Translations under genes and position numbers: made by a program | NCBI RefSeq assembly: GCF_001692445.1 | Contig: NZ_MAQA01000001.1 | Coordinates: 62,001-126,000, forward strand | Length of the DNA: 64,000 bases | Source of the DNA: Oerskovia enterophila | GTDB lineage: Bacteria; Actinomycetota; Actinomycetes; Actinomycetales; Cellulomonadaceae | Reading direction: 5' to 3' | Notes under the pieces: generated by a model | Database searches by the model: none | What the model was told of the DNA's origin: nothing | Seen by the model: the letters and a program-made list of their open reading frames with translations, nothing else | Part shown: positions 1 through 7,388 of the stretch, one piece after another | How the letters are laid out: every line of letters begins with the position of its first letter | Numbering within the stretch: the stretch's first letter is position 1

Positions 1-428
1 ATGCCGAGGCTGCCCCCGAACGACAGGTCGACCGCGAACGCCACGGTCCCGACGCTGAGCGCGACCGCCGGATGCGCGCGCTTGAAGACCAGCGCGACGC
101 ACCCGGCGAGCAGGGGCAGCACGTGCCACCAGCGCCCGTCGACCGTCACGAGTGGCGGGATCGACCACACCTGCACGACGTCGACGAGCAGGAGCAGGAC
201 CCCGATCACGAACATCCCGACGGCGTTGTACGCGTCGCCGCGCCTGCTGTCGGTGCGCAGGCCCGTGGCGACGGTGCTGACCACGCGCCGCACGCGCGAC
301 GCACGGGGTGACGAGCCGGCGGCCCGGGCGTCCGGAGCGCCCGAGCCGTCGCCACCACCAGCGCCGTCGCCGGCGGACGCGGTCGCGGTCACGCCGTCCG
401 ACGCAGGAGCGGGCAGGGGATCGGGCAC
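1..428 (-). CDS. N-terminal part of a membrane protein, probably a sensor histidine kinase (truncated by window edge)
   Basis: About 142 residues are visible before the window ends. A GTG at 428 is the first possible start; an in-frame TGA lies four codons upstream, and GATGGGA just before the GTG can serve as ribosome binding site. The first ~45 residues are a Gly/Ala/Ser/Pro-rich tail. Hydrophobic segments follow, including AVGMFVIGVLLLLVDVVQVW and a stretch around HVLPLLAGCVALVF, ending in KRAHPAVALSVGTVAFAVDL. Repeated short membrane helices with a KRxHP turn are typical of the N-terminal sensor of actinobacterial DesK/LiaS-like histidine kinases. The catalytic part lies outside the window, so the kinase assignment is inference. 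Confidence 0.5.
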   Translation of the reverse strand, partial: MPDPLPAPASDGVTATASAGDGAGGGDGSGAPDARAAGSSPRASRVRRVVSTVATGLRTDSRRGDAYNAVGMFVIGVLLLLVDVVQVWSIPPLVTVDGRWWHVLPLLAGCVALVFKRAHPAVALSVGTVAFAVDLSFGGSLG

Positions 429-554
429 GTTCCCATCTCAGCACAGGGGGCCGGGCCGTGGATCGCCCGAACGATGTACGGCGCGGCGCAGCGCCCGGCA
501 AGGATCGCCCGTCCGCCCGACGACAGGCCCATCTCCGGCAGCGAGCCTTGCGGC

Positions 555-1370
555 ATGGAACTCCTTCCTCTCCTCGGGGCGCTCGCGGTCCTGGCCCTCG
601 TCGACTCGACGAGCTTCGGCACCTTGCTGATCCCGGTGTGGCTGCTCATGACCCCGGGCCGGGTGCGGGTCGCGCGGATGCTCGTCTACCTGGCCACGAT
701 CGTCGGGTTCTATCTCGCGGTCGGCCTGGTCATCGCGCTGGGCGCGGGCGCGTTCGCCGACGTCCTCGGGCGGGTCGTCGAGACCCGCCCGGTCAGGATC
801 GTCGAGCTGCTGCTCGGGGTGGGCCTGGTCGCGTACAGCTTCCGGATCGACCGCCGGTCCAAGGGGGCGTCGACCGGTCAGGGGCGCGTCCTGCGGTGGC
901 GGGCCCGCGCGATGGGGACGTCGGGCGGGGAGGGCGTGGCGCCGTCGGGCCTGCTTCCCCTGCCCGACGGCGGAGCGCATCCCGCGCGCGAGACCCCGCC
1001 CCGCGCGGGCGTCGACACCGCGCCGGAGACGGGATCCGTGACGGCCCTCATGGGCCTCGCACTGGGTGCCGCGGCGATCGAGCTCGCGTCGATGCTCCCG
1101 TACCTCGCGGCGATCGGGCTGCTCACCCAGGCGGGCCTCGGGTGGCCGGCGACCGGGCTGGTCCTCGCGGGGTACTGCGTCGTCATGGTGCTGCCCGCGC
1201 TCGTCCTGCTGGCCGGTCGTGTCCTCGCGGCCCGGCAGGTGGGCCCGCTCCTCGACCGGCTCAACGCGTGGATGACGAAGAACGCGGCGTCGACCACGGC
1301 GTGGGTCGTGGGGATCGTGGGCTTCCTGCTCGCGCGTGACGCCGTGGTCTGGCTCGGCTGGATGGGCTGA
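555..1370 (+). CDS. GAP family membrane protein (SfLAP-like)
   Basis: A 271-residue polytopic membrane protein. It opens MELLPLLGALAVLALVDSTS, followed by FGTLLIPVWLL, which is characteristic of the actinobacterial GAP/Sap family linked to export of cell-envelope glycolipids. About six hydrophobic segments are visible. Between residues ~105 and ~160 is a hydrophilic loop rich in Gly, Pro and Arg, and its DNA contains the inverted pair GCCGTCGGGC (941-950) and GCCCGACGGC (962-971). An upstream in-frame ATG at 474 would add 27 Arg/Pro-rich residues and is unlikely. The chosen ATG has the hexamer GAGCCT six bases upstream, a weak match to the leaderless promoter pattern seen elsewhere here. The substrate is unknown. 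Confidence 0.75.
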   Translation: MELLPLLGALAVLALVDSTSFGTLLIPVWLLMTPGRVRVARMLVYLATIVGFYLAVGLVIALGAGAFADVLGRVVETRPVRIVELLLGVGLVAYSFRIDRRSKGASTGQGRVLRWRARAMGTSGGEGVAPSGLLPLPDGGAHPARETPPRAGVDTAPETGSVTALMGLALGAAAIELASMLPYLAAIGLLTQAGLGWPATGLVLAGYCVVMVLPALVLLAGRVLAARQVGPLLDRLNAWMTKNAASTTAWVVGIVGFLLARDAVVWLGWMG

Positions 1371-1372
1371 AT

Positions 1373-1434
1373 GTCCGCGGATCTTGCCGGAACGGCAACC
1401 GGACTTGCCTCGGGGCGGGGTGCGGCAGCAAGGT
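1373..1434 (+). promoter_or_regulatory. Possible structured leader upstream of the methyltransferase gene
   Basis: Two adjacent hairpins can be drawn. GTCCG (1373-1377) pairs with CGGAC (1400-1404) and encloses TTGCCG-GAA-CGGCAA (1384-1398). CTTGC (1404-1408) can then pair with GCAAG (1428-1432) around a G-rich loop. The order CGGCAACC, GGGGTGC, GTGA loosely recalls conserved blocks of SAM-IV type riboswitches, but the spacing and outer helix do not fit well. A simple protein operator or chance are also possible. Confidence 0.25.
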
Positions 1435-1480
1435 CGGGAGTGACGGCCGTCCCGGGCCGGCACCGACCCGAGGAGCGAAC

Positions 1481-2170
1481 GTGACCCAGCAGCACGACCA
1501 CGAGAACGACCCTGCCCACGAGCACGGCCACAGCCACGGCCACCAGCAGCACCACTTCGACCAGGCCTTCTGGGACGAGCGCTACGGCTCGACGGCCGCG
1601 GTGTGGAGCGGCAACCCGAACCCGCAGCTCGTACGCGAGGTGGCGGACCTGCCCACGGGGCGGGCGCTCGACGTGGGCGCGGGCGAGGGGGCCGACGCGG
1701 TGTGGCTCGCGCAGCAGGGGTGGGACGTCGTGGGGCTCGACGTGTCGCCCGTGGCGCTCGAGAAGGCCGCGTCCCACGCCGCCGCGGTAGGGGCCGAGGT
1801 CGCGGCGCGGATCGAGTGGCGCCAGGGCGACCTGCTCGGGTGGGAGCCGGAGGACGAGCGGTTCGACCTCGTGACGGCCCACTTCATGCACCTGCCGGCC
1901 GACCTGCGCCGGCAGGTCTTCCCGCGCCTCGCACAGGCGGTCGCGCCGGGCGGGCGGCTGCTCGTCGTCGGGCACCACCCTGCGGACCACGAGACCGTGC
2001 GCAAGGACTTCGACGAGCACTTCTTCTACACGGGGGACGACCTCCTGGCCGAGCTCGACCTCGACGGGTGGGACGTCGAGACGAACACCGCGCCCGAGCG
2101 CGAGATGCTCGGCGCCGACGGGGAGCCCGTGACGATCCGCGACACGGTGCTGCGGGTGCGGCGGCCCTAG
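1481..2170 (+). CDS. Class I SAM-dependent methyltransferase
   Basis: A 229-residue cytosolic protein. A His-rich N-terminus (residues ~5-25, HEHGHSHGHQQHH) may bind metal. The methyltransferase core follows, with the SAM-binding motif I DVGAGEG at residues 64-70, an acidic strand end (VVGLDVS) and motif LLVVGHHP. The GTG start is preceded by GAGGAGCGAAC, a good ribosome binding site. The methyl acceptor cannot be deduced. Proteins of this shape are often annotated as tellurite-resistance (TehB)-like or generic methyltransferases, and the His-rich tail is reminiscent of metal-handling enzymes. It ends only 12 bases from the convergent DivIVA-like gene. Confidence 0.85.
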   Translation: MTQQHDHENDPAHEHGHSHGHQQHHFDQAFWDERYGSTAAVWSGNPNPQLVREVADLPTGRALDVGAGEGADAVWLAQQGWDVVGLDVSPVALEKAASHAAAVGAEVAARIEWRQGDLLGWEPEDERFDLVTAHFMHLPADLRRQVFPRLAQAVAPGGRLLVVGHHPADHETVRKDFDEHFFYTGDDLLAELDLDGWDVETNTAPEREMLGADGEPVTIRDTVLRVRRP

Positions 2171-2182
2171 CACCGTCCCCGG

Positions 2183-2734
2183 CTACGCCTGGGGCGCGGT
2201 GCGGAGCGTGATCCCGTGCGGCCCGGCATCGAGGGCGGTCACGTGGGCCGTCGAGCCGTCGGGCAGCAGCACGACGAGCCGGTCGCTGCCGTTCGCGCGG
2301 ACGCGGGCGTACTGGAGCTGGGTCGTCAGGTCGTGGATGCCCAGGGGCCGGGCGCCGTCGCCGGCAGCCGCACCGGCAGCGGGTGACGGTGGGGCGGTCG
2401 TGTCCTGCTGCCCGACGGCGTCGCTCACCGCGTCGGTCGGGTGCAGGGCCGGGGTGGGCCGGGCCTCGTAGGACTGGAGCGTGCCGACGATCGAATCGAT
2501 GAGGTCGTCGACCTCGGTGACGTCGTAGCCCTCACGCCATTTCGTGGCCGAGAACCGGGCGCCTCGGGCCTCGACCGAGGTGAGCAGTCCCGGGCCGGGA
2601 CGGCCGCCCGCCTCGTACGCCTTGAGCGTCGCGCTGACGTCGTCGAGGTAGATGTCGACCTGCTCGACGTCGTAGCCCTCGCGGAACTTGGTCGCGGTGA
2701 ACGTCGTGTCCAGGACCTGCTGGGCGCTCAGCAT
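2183..2734 (-). CDS. DivIVA domain-containing protein with two DivIVA-like repeats
   Basis: A 183-residue protein with two copies of a short DivIVA-like motif: FTATKFREGYDVEQVDIYLD near residues 12-31 and FSATKWREGYDVTEVDDLID near 60-79. Each resembles the membrane-binding N-terminal F/W-x-x-x-G-Y-D-x-x-x-V-D motif of DivIVA/Wag31. There is no long coiled coil afterwards. Instead a disordered Pro/Ala/Asp linker (~100-135) leads to a ~45-residue beta-rich end (RLVVLLPDGSTAHVT). The linker DNA at 2404-2447 resembles an intergenic repeat found near 44.85 and 38.2 kb. A role in polar growth or septum-associated scaffolding is likely by family, but the exact function is unknown. Confidence 0.8.
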   Translation of the reverse strand: MLSAQQVLDTTFTATKFREGYDVEQVDIYLDDVSATLKAYEAGGRPGPGLLTSVEARGARFSATKWREGYDVTEVDDLIDSIVGTLQSYEARPTPALHPTDAVSDAVGQQDTTAPPSPAAGAAAGDGARPLGIHDLTTQLQYARVRANGSDRLVVLLPDGSTAHVTALDAGPHGITLRTAPQA

Positions 2735-2789
2735 GCGGGGCTCCGATGGGTGGGGTGGGACGGAGGACGGCGCCGGGGTGGACCCTCCT

Positions 2790-2824
2790 GCGTGAGGTGG
2801 ACCCCGGCAGGGTCCACCTCACGC
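2790..2824 (-). terminator. Strong hairpin terminator after the flotillin operon
   Basis: The 15-bp arms GCGTGAGGTGGACCC and GGGTCCACCTCACGC are perfectly complementary around a 5-nt loop. It lies 29-63 bases past the flotillin stop codon and before the DivIVA-like gene. A third copy of GTGGACCCTCC sits at 2779. There is no T-run, as is usual for very GC-rich actinobacterial terminators. Confidence 0.75.
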
Positions 2825-2852
2825 GCTCGGCTCCACCCCGGCATCGGGTTCG

Positions 2853-4340
2853 TCAGTTGGACGACGCCGCCGACGACGCGGACGACGATCCGTTCGACAC
2901 GGACTGGCCGCTCAGGTGCCCACCGGCCAGCCCGGCGATGAGCTGGTTGATGTCGACGCCCGTGAGCTGCTTGATGACCTGCTGGCCCTCGCCCAGGACC
3001 GACGCGACGTTCTTGGTGATCGCGCTCGCACCGTCGGTCGAGATGACGGTCATGCCCTGGATCTTGCCGATGGGCTCGGCCGCGGCGCGGACGATCTCCG
3101 GCAGGCGCTCGATGAGCTCCTGGACCAGGGCCGCCTCGCCGTACTTCTTGAGCGCCTCGGCCTTGGCGTCGGTCGCGACGGCCTCGGCGCGGCCCTCGGC
3201 CTCGACCGCGAACGCGCGTGCCTCACCCTCGGCCTTGATACCGACGGCCAGGGCGACCTGGCGGTCACGCTCGGCCTCGCCGGCGCGACGGACGGCGGCC
3301 GCGGAGGCCTCGGCGTCCTGGATCGCGGCGGTCTTGTTGGCCTCGGCGATCGTGGTGCGCTTGTACGCGTCGGCCTCGGTGGCGGCGTTCGACGAGTCAC
3401 GCTGGGCGTTGGCTCGCTGGACCTCGGCGTAGGCCGCGGCCTCGGCGGGCTTGCGGATCTCGATGTCGAGACGCTCCTGCGTCACGCGGGCCTGCTCGGA
3501 CAGCGCCTCGCGCTCCTCGACCGCGACGAGCCGCTCCTGCTCGGCGCGCGCGAGCTGACCCGCGGCCTCGGCCTCGGCGTTGGCCTTGTCGGTCTCGGCC
3601 TTGATGATGGCGCGCTTGAGGTCGAGCGCCTTCTGGCGCTCGGCGATCTGCTCGGCGGCGTCGATCGCGGCGAACTCGGACGCGCGCTGGGCCTCGGCCT
3701 CGGAGACCTCGGCGACCTGGCGGGCGCGGGCGGCCTCGGCGCGACCGAGGTTGGCGAGGTAGTCGGAGCCCGGGGTCGAGATGTCCGAGATGTTGAGGAG
3801 GTCGACCTGCAGGCCCTGCTCCGAGAGGTCCGTCTTGGTGGACTCGACGACGCGGTCCGAGAGGCCCTTGCGGTCGGAGATGATCTGCTCGATCGTCATG
3901 TCGCCCACGATCGAGCGCAGCGAGCCCTCGAGGGACTCCTTGATGATCTCGGTCAGCGTGCCCTGCTGGGACAGGAAGCGCTGGGCCGCGCGACGCACGC
4001 CTTCCTCGTCGCCACGGACCTTGAAGTTGATCGACGCCTTGATGGCGATCTTGATGCGGTTCTTGTCGACGCCCTCGACCGTGATGCCGATCTGGCGCTG
4101 CTCGAGCGAGATGGAGAAGCCCTGCTGGAGGATGGGCCACACGAACGTGCGGCCGCCCGTGACGACGCGCTGGCCGGTGCCGGCGGCCTCCTTGCGGCCT
4201 GCGCCGCGCCCGACGATGATCAGGGCCTCGTTCGGGGGAACGCGGCGGATGCGCTTGGCGATGAACGTGATGATCGCGAAGAACGCGATGATCAGGGCGA
4301 TAGTGGCGATGATGCCGACGACGTTGGAATCTTCGAGCAT
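2853..4340 (-). CDS. floT: Flotillin family protein (SPFH domain)
   Basis: A 495-residue membrane scaffold protein. It has an N-terminal membrane segment (residues ~9-27, VGIIATIALIIAFFAIITFI), then an SPFH/PHB domain (VPPNEALIIVGRGAG onward). A long Ala/Glu-rich coiled-coil flotillin region with EAEAQRASEFAAIDAAE-like heptads follows, and a Ser/Ala-rich tail. Length and order match bacterial flotillins (FloT/YuaG), which organise functional membrane microdomains. The start is ATG 4340; the same frame stays open farther upstream, but that stretch is antisense to nothing conserved and overlaps nfeD. It lies 163 bases downstream of the NfeD-family gene, as in Bacillus yuaF-yuaG. Confidence 0.9.
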   Translation of the reverse strand: MLEDSNVVGIIATIALIIAFFAIITFIAKRIRRVPPNEALIIVGRGAGRKEAAGTGQRVVTGGRTFVWPILQQGFSISLEQRQIGITVEGVDKNRIKIAIKASINFKVRGDEEGVRRAAQRFLSQQGTLTEIIKESLEGSLRSIVGDMTIEQIISDRKGLSDRVVESTKTDLSEQGLQVDLLNISDISTPGSDYLANLGRAEAARARQVAEVSEAEAQRASEFAAIDAAEQIAERQKALDLKRAIIKAETDKANAEAEAAGQLARAEQERLVAVEEREALSEQARVTQERLDIEIRKPAEAAAYAEVQRANAQRDSSNAATEADAYKRTTIAEANKTAAIQDAEASAAAVRRAGEAERDRQVALAVGIKAEGEARAFAVEAEGRAEAVATDAKAEALKKYGEAALVQELIERLPEIVRAAAEPIGKIQGMTVISTDGASAITKNVASVLGEGQQVIKQLTGVDINQLIAGLAGGHLSGQSVSNGSSSASSAASSN

Positions 4341-4453
4341 GTCTGTACGCGCCTGCGGCGCGACTCCTTTCGGTGGCGGGTCGTGCGAGCGGGTCGTGCG
4401 GGTCGTGCCGTGGTGCGGGTGGTGCTGCCGGGTTCCCGGGGTGAGGGGTCCCT

Positions 4454-4513
4454 GGCGGGAGGGTGAGTCGTCGGGCGGGAGGGTGAGCCGCTGGGCCGGC
4501 GGGTCAGTCGTTG
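4454..4513. repeat. Three 20-bp tandem repeats overlapping the nfeD stop codon
   Basis: Units start at 4454, 4474 and 4494 and share GGCGGGAGGGTGAG, with the third more divergent. The nfeD stop codon (4504-4506) lies inside the third unit. The GAGGGTGA core resembles the 22-bp repeat array at 34937-35161, but the match is loose. Confidence 0.6.
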
Positions 4514-4974
4514 GGGTAGTGGCGCCGGACGCGGACGCGCGTGCCGGACTGCTCGAGGACCACGACGCGGGCTCCGGTCGGGATGGGCTCGTCGGCCCAG
4601 GCGAGGCGCCGTTCGAGCTCGTGCGCGGCGTCGAGCGAGACCTCGCCGGTCGCGGCGGAGATGTCGCTGGTCGCGGTGCCTTGGACGCCCACGAGGGACA
4701 CGGGCACGGCGTCGTCGGACTCGCGCAGCTTCTTGGTGAGCACGTGCACGAGGAGGACCACGAGGACAGCGAGCACCGCGGAGCCGACGTACGCGAGGAC
4801 GATCGGCAGGTCGTTCGACACGACGATCGCGCCGGTCGCGCCGAACACGATGGCCCCGACGCCCAGCGAGGTCCCGGACACGGCTCCGTCGCCGAGCTCG
4901 ATGAACTCACCGAGGATCATCGAGAACAGGACGAGAGCCAGCCCGACGATGCCGACGACGACGAACGTGATCAC
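4504..4974 (-). CDS. NfeD family membrane protein (flotillin partner)
   Basis: A 156-residue protein with two to three hydrophobic segments in residues 1-80 (FVVVGIVGLALVLFSMILGE; AIVFGATGAIVVSN; YVGSAVLAVLVVLLVHVLT). The C-terminal beta-rich OB-fold domain includes LVGVQGTATSDI and GARVVVLEQSGTRVRVRR. This short form without the ClpP-like protease domain matches YuaF-type NfeD proteins, which pair with flotillins in membrane microdomains. The GTG start at 4974 has AGGGGGG about eight bases upstream. It is the first gene of the nfeD-flotillin unit. Confidence 0.85.
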   Translation of the reverse strand: MITFVVVGIVGLALVLFSMILGEFIELGDGAVSGTSLGVGAIVFGATGAIVVSNDLPIVLAYVGSAVLAVLVVLLVHVLTKKLRESDDAVPVSLVGVQGTATSDISAATGEVSLDAAHELERRLAWADEPIPTGARVVVLEQSGTRVRVRRHYPND

Positions 4975-5152
4975 CGTGAAACCCCCCTGGGGTCGGTCAC
5001 GCCCCGCCGTCGAGCACTGGTCGCCCGAACACTTGACGTGATCGTGAACTTGCCCGAACTCTAGCGTGACTCAAGGGTGCCCTTCGACGAGATGGGGACT
5101 CCGCACCATGGGGTCTTCGGCCCTCGGTGGTCGGCCCGCGTGCCGAGGACGA

Positions 5153-5198
5153 GTTGTCAGAACCGCACCGGGGTATGGACCGGCTCAGTTCTGACAAC
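5153..5198. repeat. 46-bp palindromic repeat family A, copy 1
   Basis: The left arm begins GTTGTCAGAACCGCACCGG and the right arm is ACCGGCTCAGTTCTGACAAC, so the outer 11 bases pair perfectly. It lies 12 bases beyond the phosphotransferase stop codon, where it could act as a terminator. Same length and orientation as the copies at 6361 and 7296. Confidence 0.85.
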
Positions 5199-5210
5199 TG
5201 AGCCGTGGCG

Positions 5211-6299
5211 TCAGCGGGAGAGCTGGTCGAGCAGTACGCCGAGGTTCCCCGCCGCGGTGTCCCGGTAGCCCTGCACCCATTCGCCCTGGTAGTCGCGCGG
5301 CGCGACCTCGGTCACGAGCAGCGCGCTGAGGTACGCGCGGTACAGGAGCAGGCGGACGTCGCCGGCCCCGAGCGTGCTCGCCCCGGGCCTCGCCCGCCCG
5401 ACGACGTCGCGCCCGTCCGGTGCGCCGCCGTCGGGCCGGATTTCACCCGGCACGGGCGACGCGAACCACGGCTCGGCGACCGCTAGCCGGCCACCCGCGT
5501 CGCGGTAGCCCGCGAGCAGCGCGGGCGGGACCGGGCCCAGCCCGAGCTGGTCGGCTCCCGCGAGCTCGTACAGCGGGTCGCCCCACAGGCTGCGCTCGGT
5601 GTCGATCACGCCGCTCAGGCGCAGCACCGACGACGCGTCGGGGGAGAGGAAGAGGTTGCCGGGCCACAGGTCGGTGTGGACGAGCGCGGGGACCGTGACC
5701 TCGGCGAGCGCGTCGTGGTTGTCCGCGAGGGCGCCCCGCAGCGCGTCGGCGGGCAGCACGACGCCCCACGTCTCGGCGTCGGCGAGCAGGGCCTCGACCA
5801 TGCGGCCGAACGCCTCGGGCCAGGTCGGGGCGCTCAGGCCCGACGCCTGCGCGGGATACCCGAACGACTCTCCCGTCACGGTGTGCAGGCGGGCCATGAA
5901 GGCGCCGAGGTCGTGCCGGACCTGGGCCGTCGCGGCGTCGTCGAGCGGAGGCAGGGCGTTCCACACGTCGCCGTCGAGGAACGACACGACGAGCGCGTCG
6001 CCGTCGACCACCTCGCGGCTGAAGTCGCTGTGGACCACGCGCGGCATGAGGAGGTCGGGGCGGTCGGCCGCGCGGCGGTAGACCTCCTCCTCGGTGCCGA
6101 GGATCCCGCGCTCGTAGCGCAGGAGCCGGGACGTGTCAGCGCTCGTGACCTTCACGACGCAGCGCCGCCCGTCGGTGAGGTCGACGCGGTAGGTCGAGGC
6201 GAACATCCCGCCGTCGAGGGGGCCGGCCGCAGCCAACTCGCCGAGCGGGGCGAGCAGTCGGGCGAGCTGGTCGTCGGTGACCGTCATCTTGGTGAGCAC
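5211..6299 (-). CDS. Phosphotransferase of the aminoglycoside/choline kinase-like (APH) superfamily
   Basis: A 362-residue cytosolic kinase-like protein. The N-lobe contains the nucleotide-binding Lys in RCVVKVTS. The catalytic loop is HTDLWPGNLFL with H208 and D210, and the metal-binding segment is GVIDTERSLWGDP with D233. These motifs define the APH/fructosamine-kinase fold, but the acceptor could be a sugar, amine or antibiotic. A GTG start at 6299 is preferred over the ATG at 6287 because a TACGAT hexamer lies exactly six bases upstream, the leaderless promoter spacing seen repeatedly in this window. The C-terminal part contains a Gly/Pro-rich insertion (residues ~285-310). It is flanked on both sides by 46-bp palindromic repeats. 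Confidence 0.8.
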   Translation of the reverse strand: MLTKMTVTDDQLARLLAPLGELAAAGPLDGGMFASTYRVDLTDGRRCVVKVTSADTSRLLRYERGILGTEEEVYRRAADRPDLLMPRVVHSDFSREVVDGDALVVSFLDGDVWNALPPLDDAATAQVRHDLGAFMARLHTVTGESFGYPAQASGLSAPTWPEAFGRMVEALLADAETWGVVLPADALRGALADNHDALAEVTVPALVHTDLWPGNLFLSPDASSVLRLSGVIDTERSLWGDPLYELAGADQLGLGPVPPALLAGYRDAGGRLAVAEPWFASPVPGEIRPDGGAPDGRDVVGRARPGASTLGAGDVRLLLYRAYLSALLVTEVAPRDYQGEWVQGYRDTAAGNLGVLLDQLSR

Positions 6300-6360
6300 G
6301 CGGAGATCGTATCGATTCGACGGGCGGGGCGGAAGGCGCTCGGCGCTCGGCGCGCGATCG

Positions 6361-6406
6361 GTCGTCAGAAGTGCACCGGGGCATCGACCGGCTCAGTTCT
6401 GACAAC
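6361..6406. repeat. 46-bp palindromic repeat family A, copy 2
   Basis: Begins GTCGTCAGAAGTGCACCGG and ends with the same 21-nt right part as the other copies (GACCGGCTCAG then TTCTGACAAC). It lies in the divergent promoter region between the phosphotransferase and the 6450 gene, so here it cannot be a simple terminator for either. Confidence 0.85.
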
Positions 6407-6416
6407 TGATCTCTTG

Positions 6417-6453
6417 CCATGCTGGCAAGTCATCCATAGACTTGCCAGCATGG
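6417..6453. promoter_or_regulatory. 14-bp perfect inverted repeat overlapping promoter and start codon of the 6450 gene
   Basis: CCATGCTGGCAAGT (6417-6430) and ACTTGCCAGCATGG (6440-6453) are exact complements separated by nine bases. The -10-like TAGACT (6437-6442) overlaps the spacer and right arm, and the ATG at 6450 is inside the right arm. This is the expected position of an autorepressor operator, probably for the winged-helix protein encoded second in the unit. Confidence 0.75.
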
Positions 6454-6944
6454 AAAATGACTTCCGCGAGGACGGGTCCCCGAGCGGCACGCCCGGGCTC
6501 TCCCCGGCGCAGGCGCGCGCAGCGCTCGAGGGGCTCGACGCCGACGGGGCGACGCTCGCGGAGCGCGCAGTCACGCCCTGGTGGTACCACCTGACGTTCG
6601 GCACGATCGTGGCGGTGATCATCTGCACCCAGGCGCTGCCGTCCCCGGCCTCGCTCATCACGCTGCCGGTCGCCCTGTTCGCGCTGCCGGTCCTCGTCCT
6701 CGTCTACCGCCGCCGCTACGGTCTGTGGTTCAGCCAGCCGGCGGGACCTCGGTCGAAGCGCATCTATCAGGTCATGCTGACGACGATCCTGCTCTGCTTC
6801 GGCGCCATGCTGGTCGTCAGGTTCACCGAGATCGAGTACACGTGGGTGCTGGTGCCGGCGTCCGTCGGGTTCGTCGCGGCGGTCGTGCTCGGCCCGCTGT
6901 ACGACAGGGCCTTCCGGCGCGAGCTGGCCGGGACGGAGCGATGA
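6450..6944 (+). CDS. Small membrane protein of unknown function, co-transcribed with a winged-helix regulator
   Basis: A 164-residue protein not recognised as a named family. A ~45-residue soluble N-terminus is followed by about four membrane segments (LTFGTIVAVIICTQALP, LITLPVALFALPVLVLVY, IYQVMLTTILLCFGAMLVV and YTWVLVPASVGFVAAVVLG). The ATG at 6450 has no ribosome binding site but has TAGACT seven bases upstream, so a leaderless transcript is likely; the start codon lies inside a palindrome. The stop overlaps the next start (ATGA), so the two genes form one unit. The arrangement suggests a membrane sensor or transporter controlled by its own repressor, which is inference. Confidence 0.7.
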   Translation: MENDFREDGSPSGTPGLSPAQARAALEGLDADGATLAERAVTPWWYHLTFGTIVAVIICTQALPSPASLITLPVALFALPVLVLVYRRRYGLWFSQPAGPRSKRIYQVMLTTILLCFGAMLVVRFTEIEYTWVLVPASVGFVAAVVLGPLYDRAFRRELAGTER

Positions 6945-7243
6945 GCACCACCCCCGCGTTCAACGAGATCGTCCACTCGCCCGTCCGCCTGCGCATCTGC
7001 GGGGTGCTCCGGCGGGGAGCGGAGCTCGAGTTCGCGGTGCTGCGGGACACGCTCGGCCTGAGCGACGCGAACCTGTCCAAGAACCTCCGGGTGCTCAGCG
7101 ACGCCGGGTTCGTCACGGTGCGCAAGGAGAGCTCCCCGGACCGGAGCGACGCGCGCCGCCTCACCTGGGTCACGCTCACCCCGGACGGCCGGCGCGCCGT
7201 CGAGGCCCACCTCGCGGCGCTCGCGCAGATCGCCGCCGGCTGA
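6941..7243 (+). CDS. Winged-helix transcriptional regulator (MarR/HTH_34-like)
   Basis: A 100-residue protein that is almost entirely one winged helix-turn-helix domain. It opens FNEIVHSPVRLRICGVLRRG, has the recognition region LGLSDANLSKNLRVLSDAGF and a wing VRKESSPDRSDARRLTWVTL. The fold and size match the small HTH_34/MarR-type regulators that commonly accompany short membrane proteins in Actinobacteria. Translationally coupled to the upstream gene by a 4-base overlap. The perfect inverted repeat at the start of the operon is its most likely binding site. Confidence 0.85.
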   Translation: MSTTPAFNEIVHSPVRLRICGVLRRGAELEFAVLRDTLGLSDANLSKNLRVLSDAGFVTVRKESSPDRSDARRLTWVTLTPDGRRAVEAHLAALAQIAAG

Positions 7244-7295
7244 GCCTGGCCCCGCCTGCGCGTCGGGCCCACCTGGTACTGCTCGCCTGTGCTCG

Positions 7296-7341
7296 GTTGT
7301 CAGAAGTGCACCGGGGTCTCGACCGGCTCAGTTCTGACAAC
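7296..7341. repeat. 46-bp palindromic repeat family A, copy 3
   Basis: Begins GTTGTCAGAAGTGCACCGG and ends TTCTGACAAC, differing from copy 2 at only three positions. It lies between the convergent winged-helix gene (ends 7243) and poxB (ends 7389), where it could terminate both. Confidence 0.85.
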
Positions 7342-7388
7342 CAATCCAATGCCGGGCCCGCAGACAGCGACGCCGTCGACGTGCAGCC

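Noticed and set aside
941-971. GCCGTCGGGC...GCCCGACGGC in the GAP gene as a copy of a dispersed element
   Set aside because: GCCCGACGGC encodes Pro-Asp-Gly with the preferred codons and occurs in many genes by codon usage alone, so single copies inside coding sequence are not evidence of a repeat.
1371-1480. Confident SAM riboswitch call
   Set aside because: Only short blocks resemble the consensus and no closing outer helix could be drawn, so it is kept as a low-confidence leader only.
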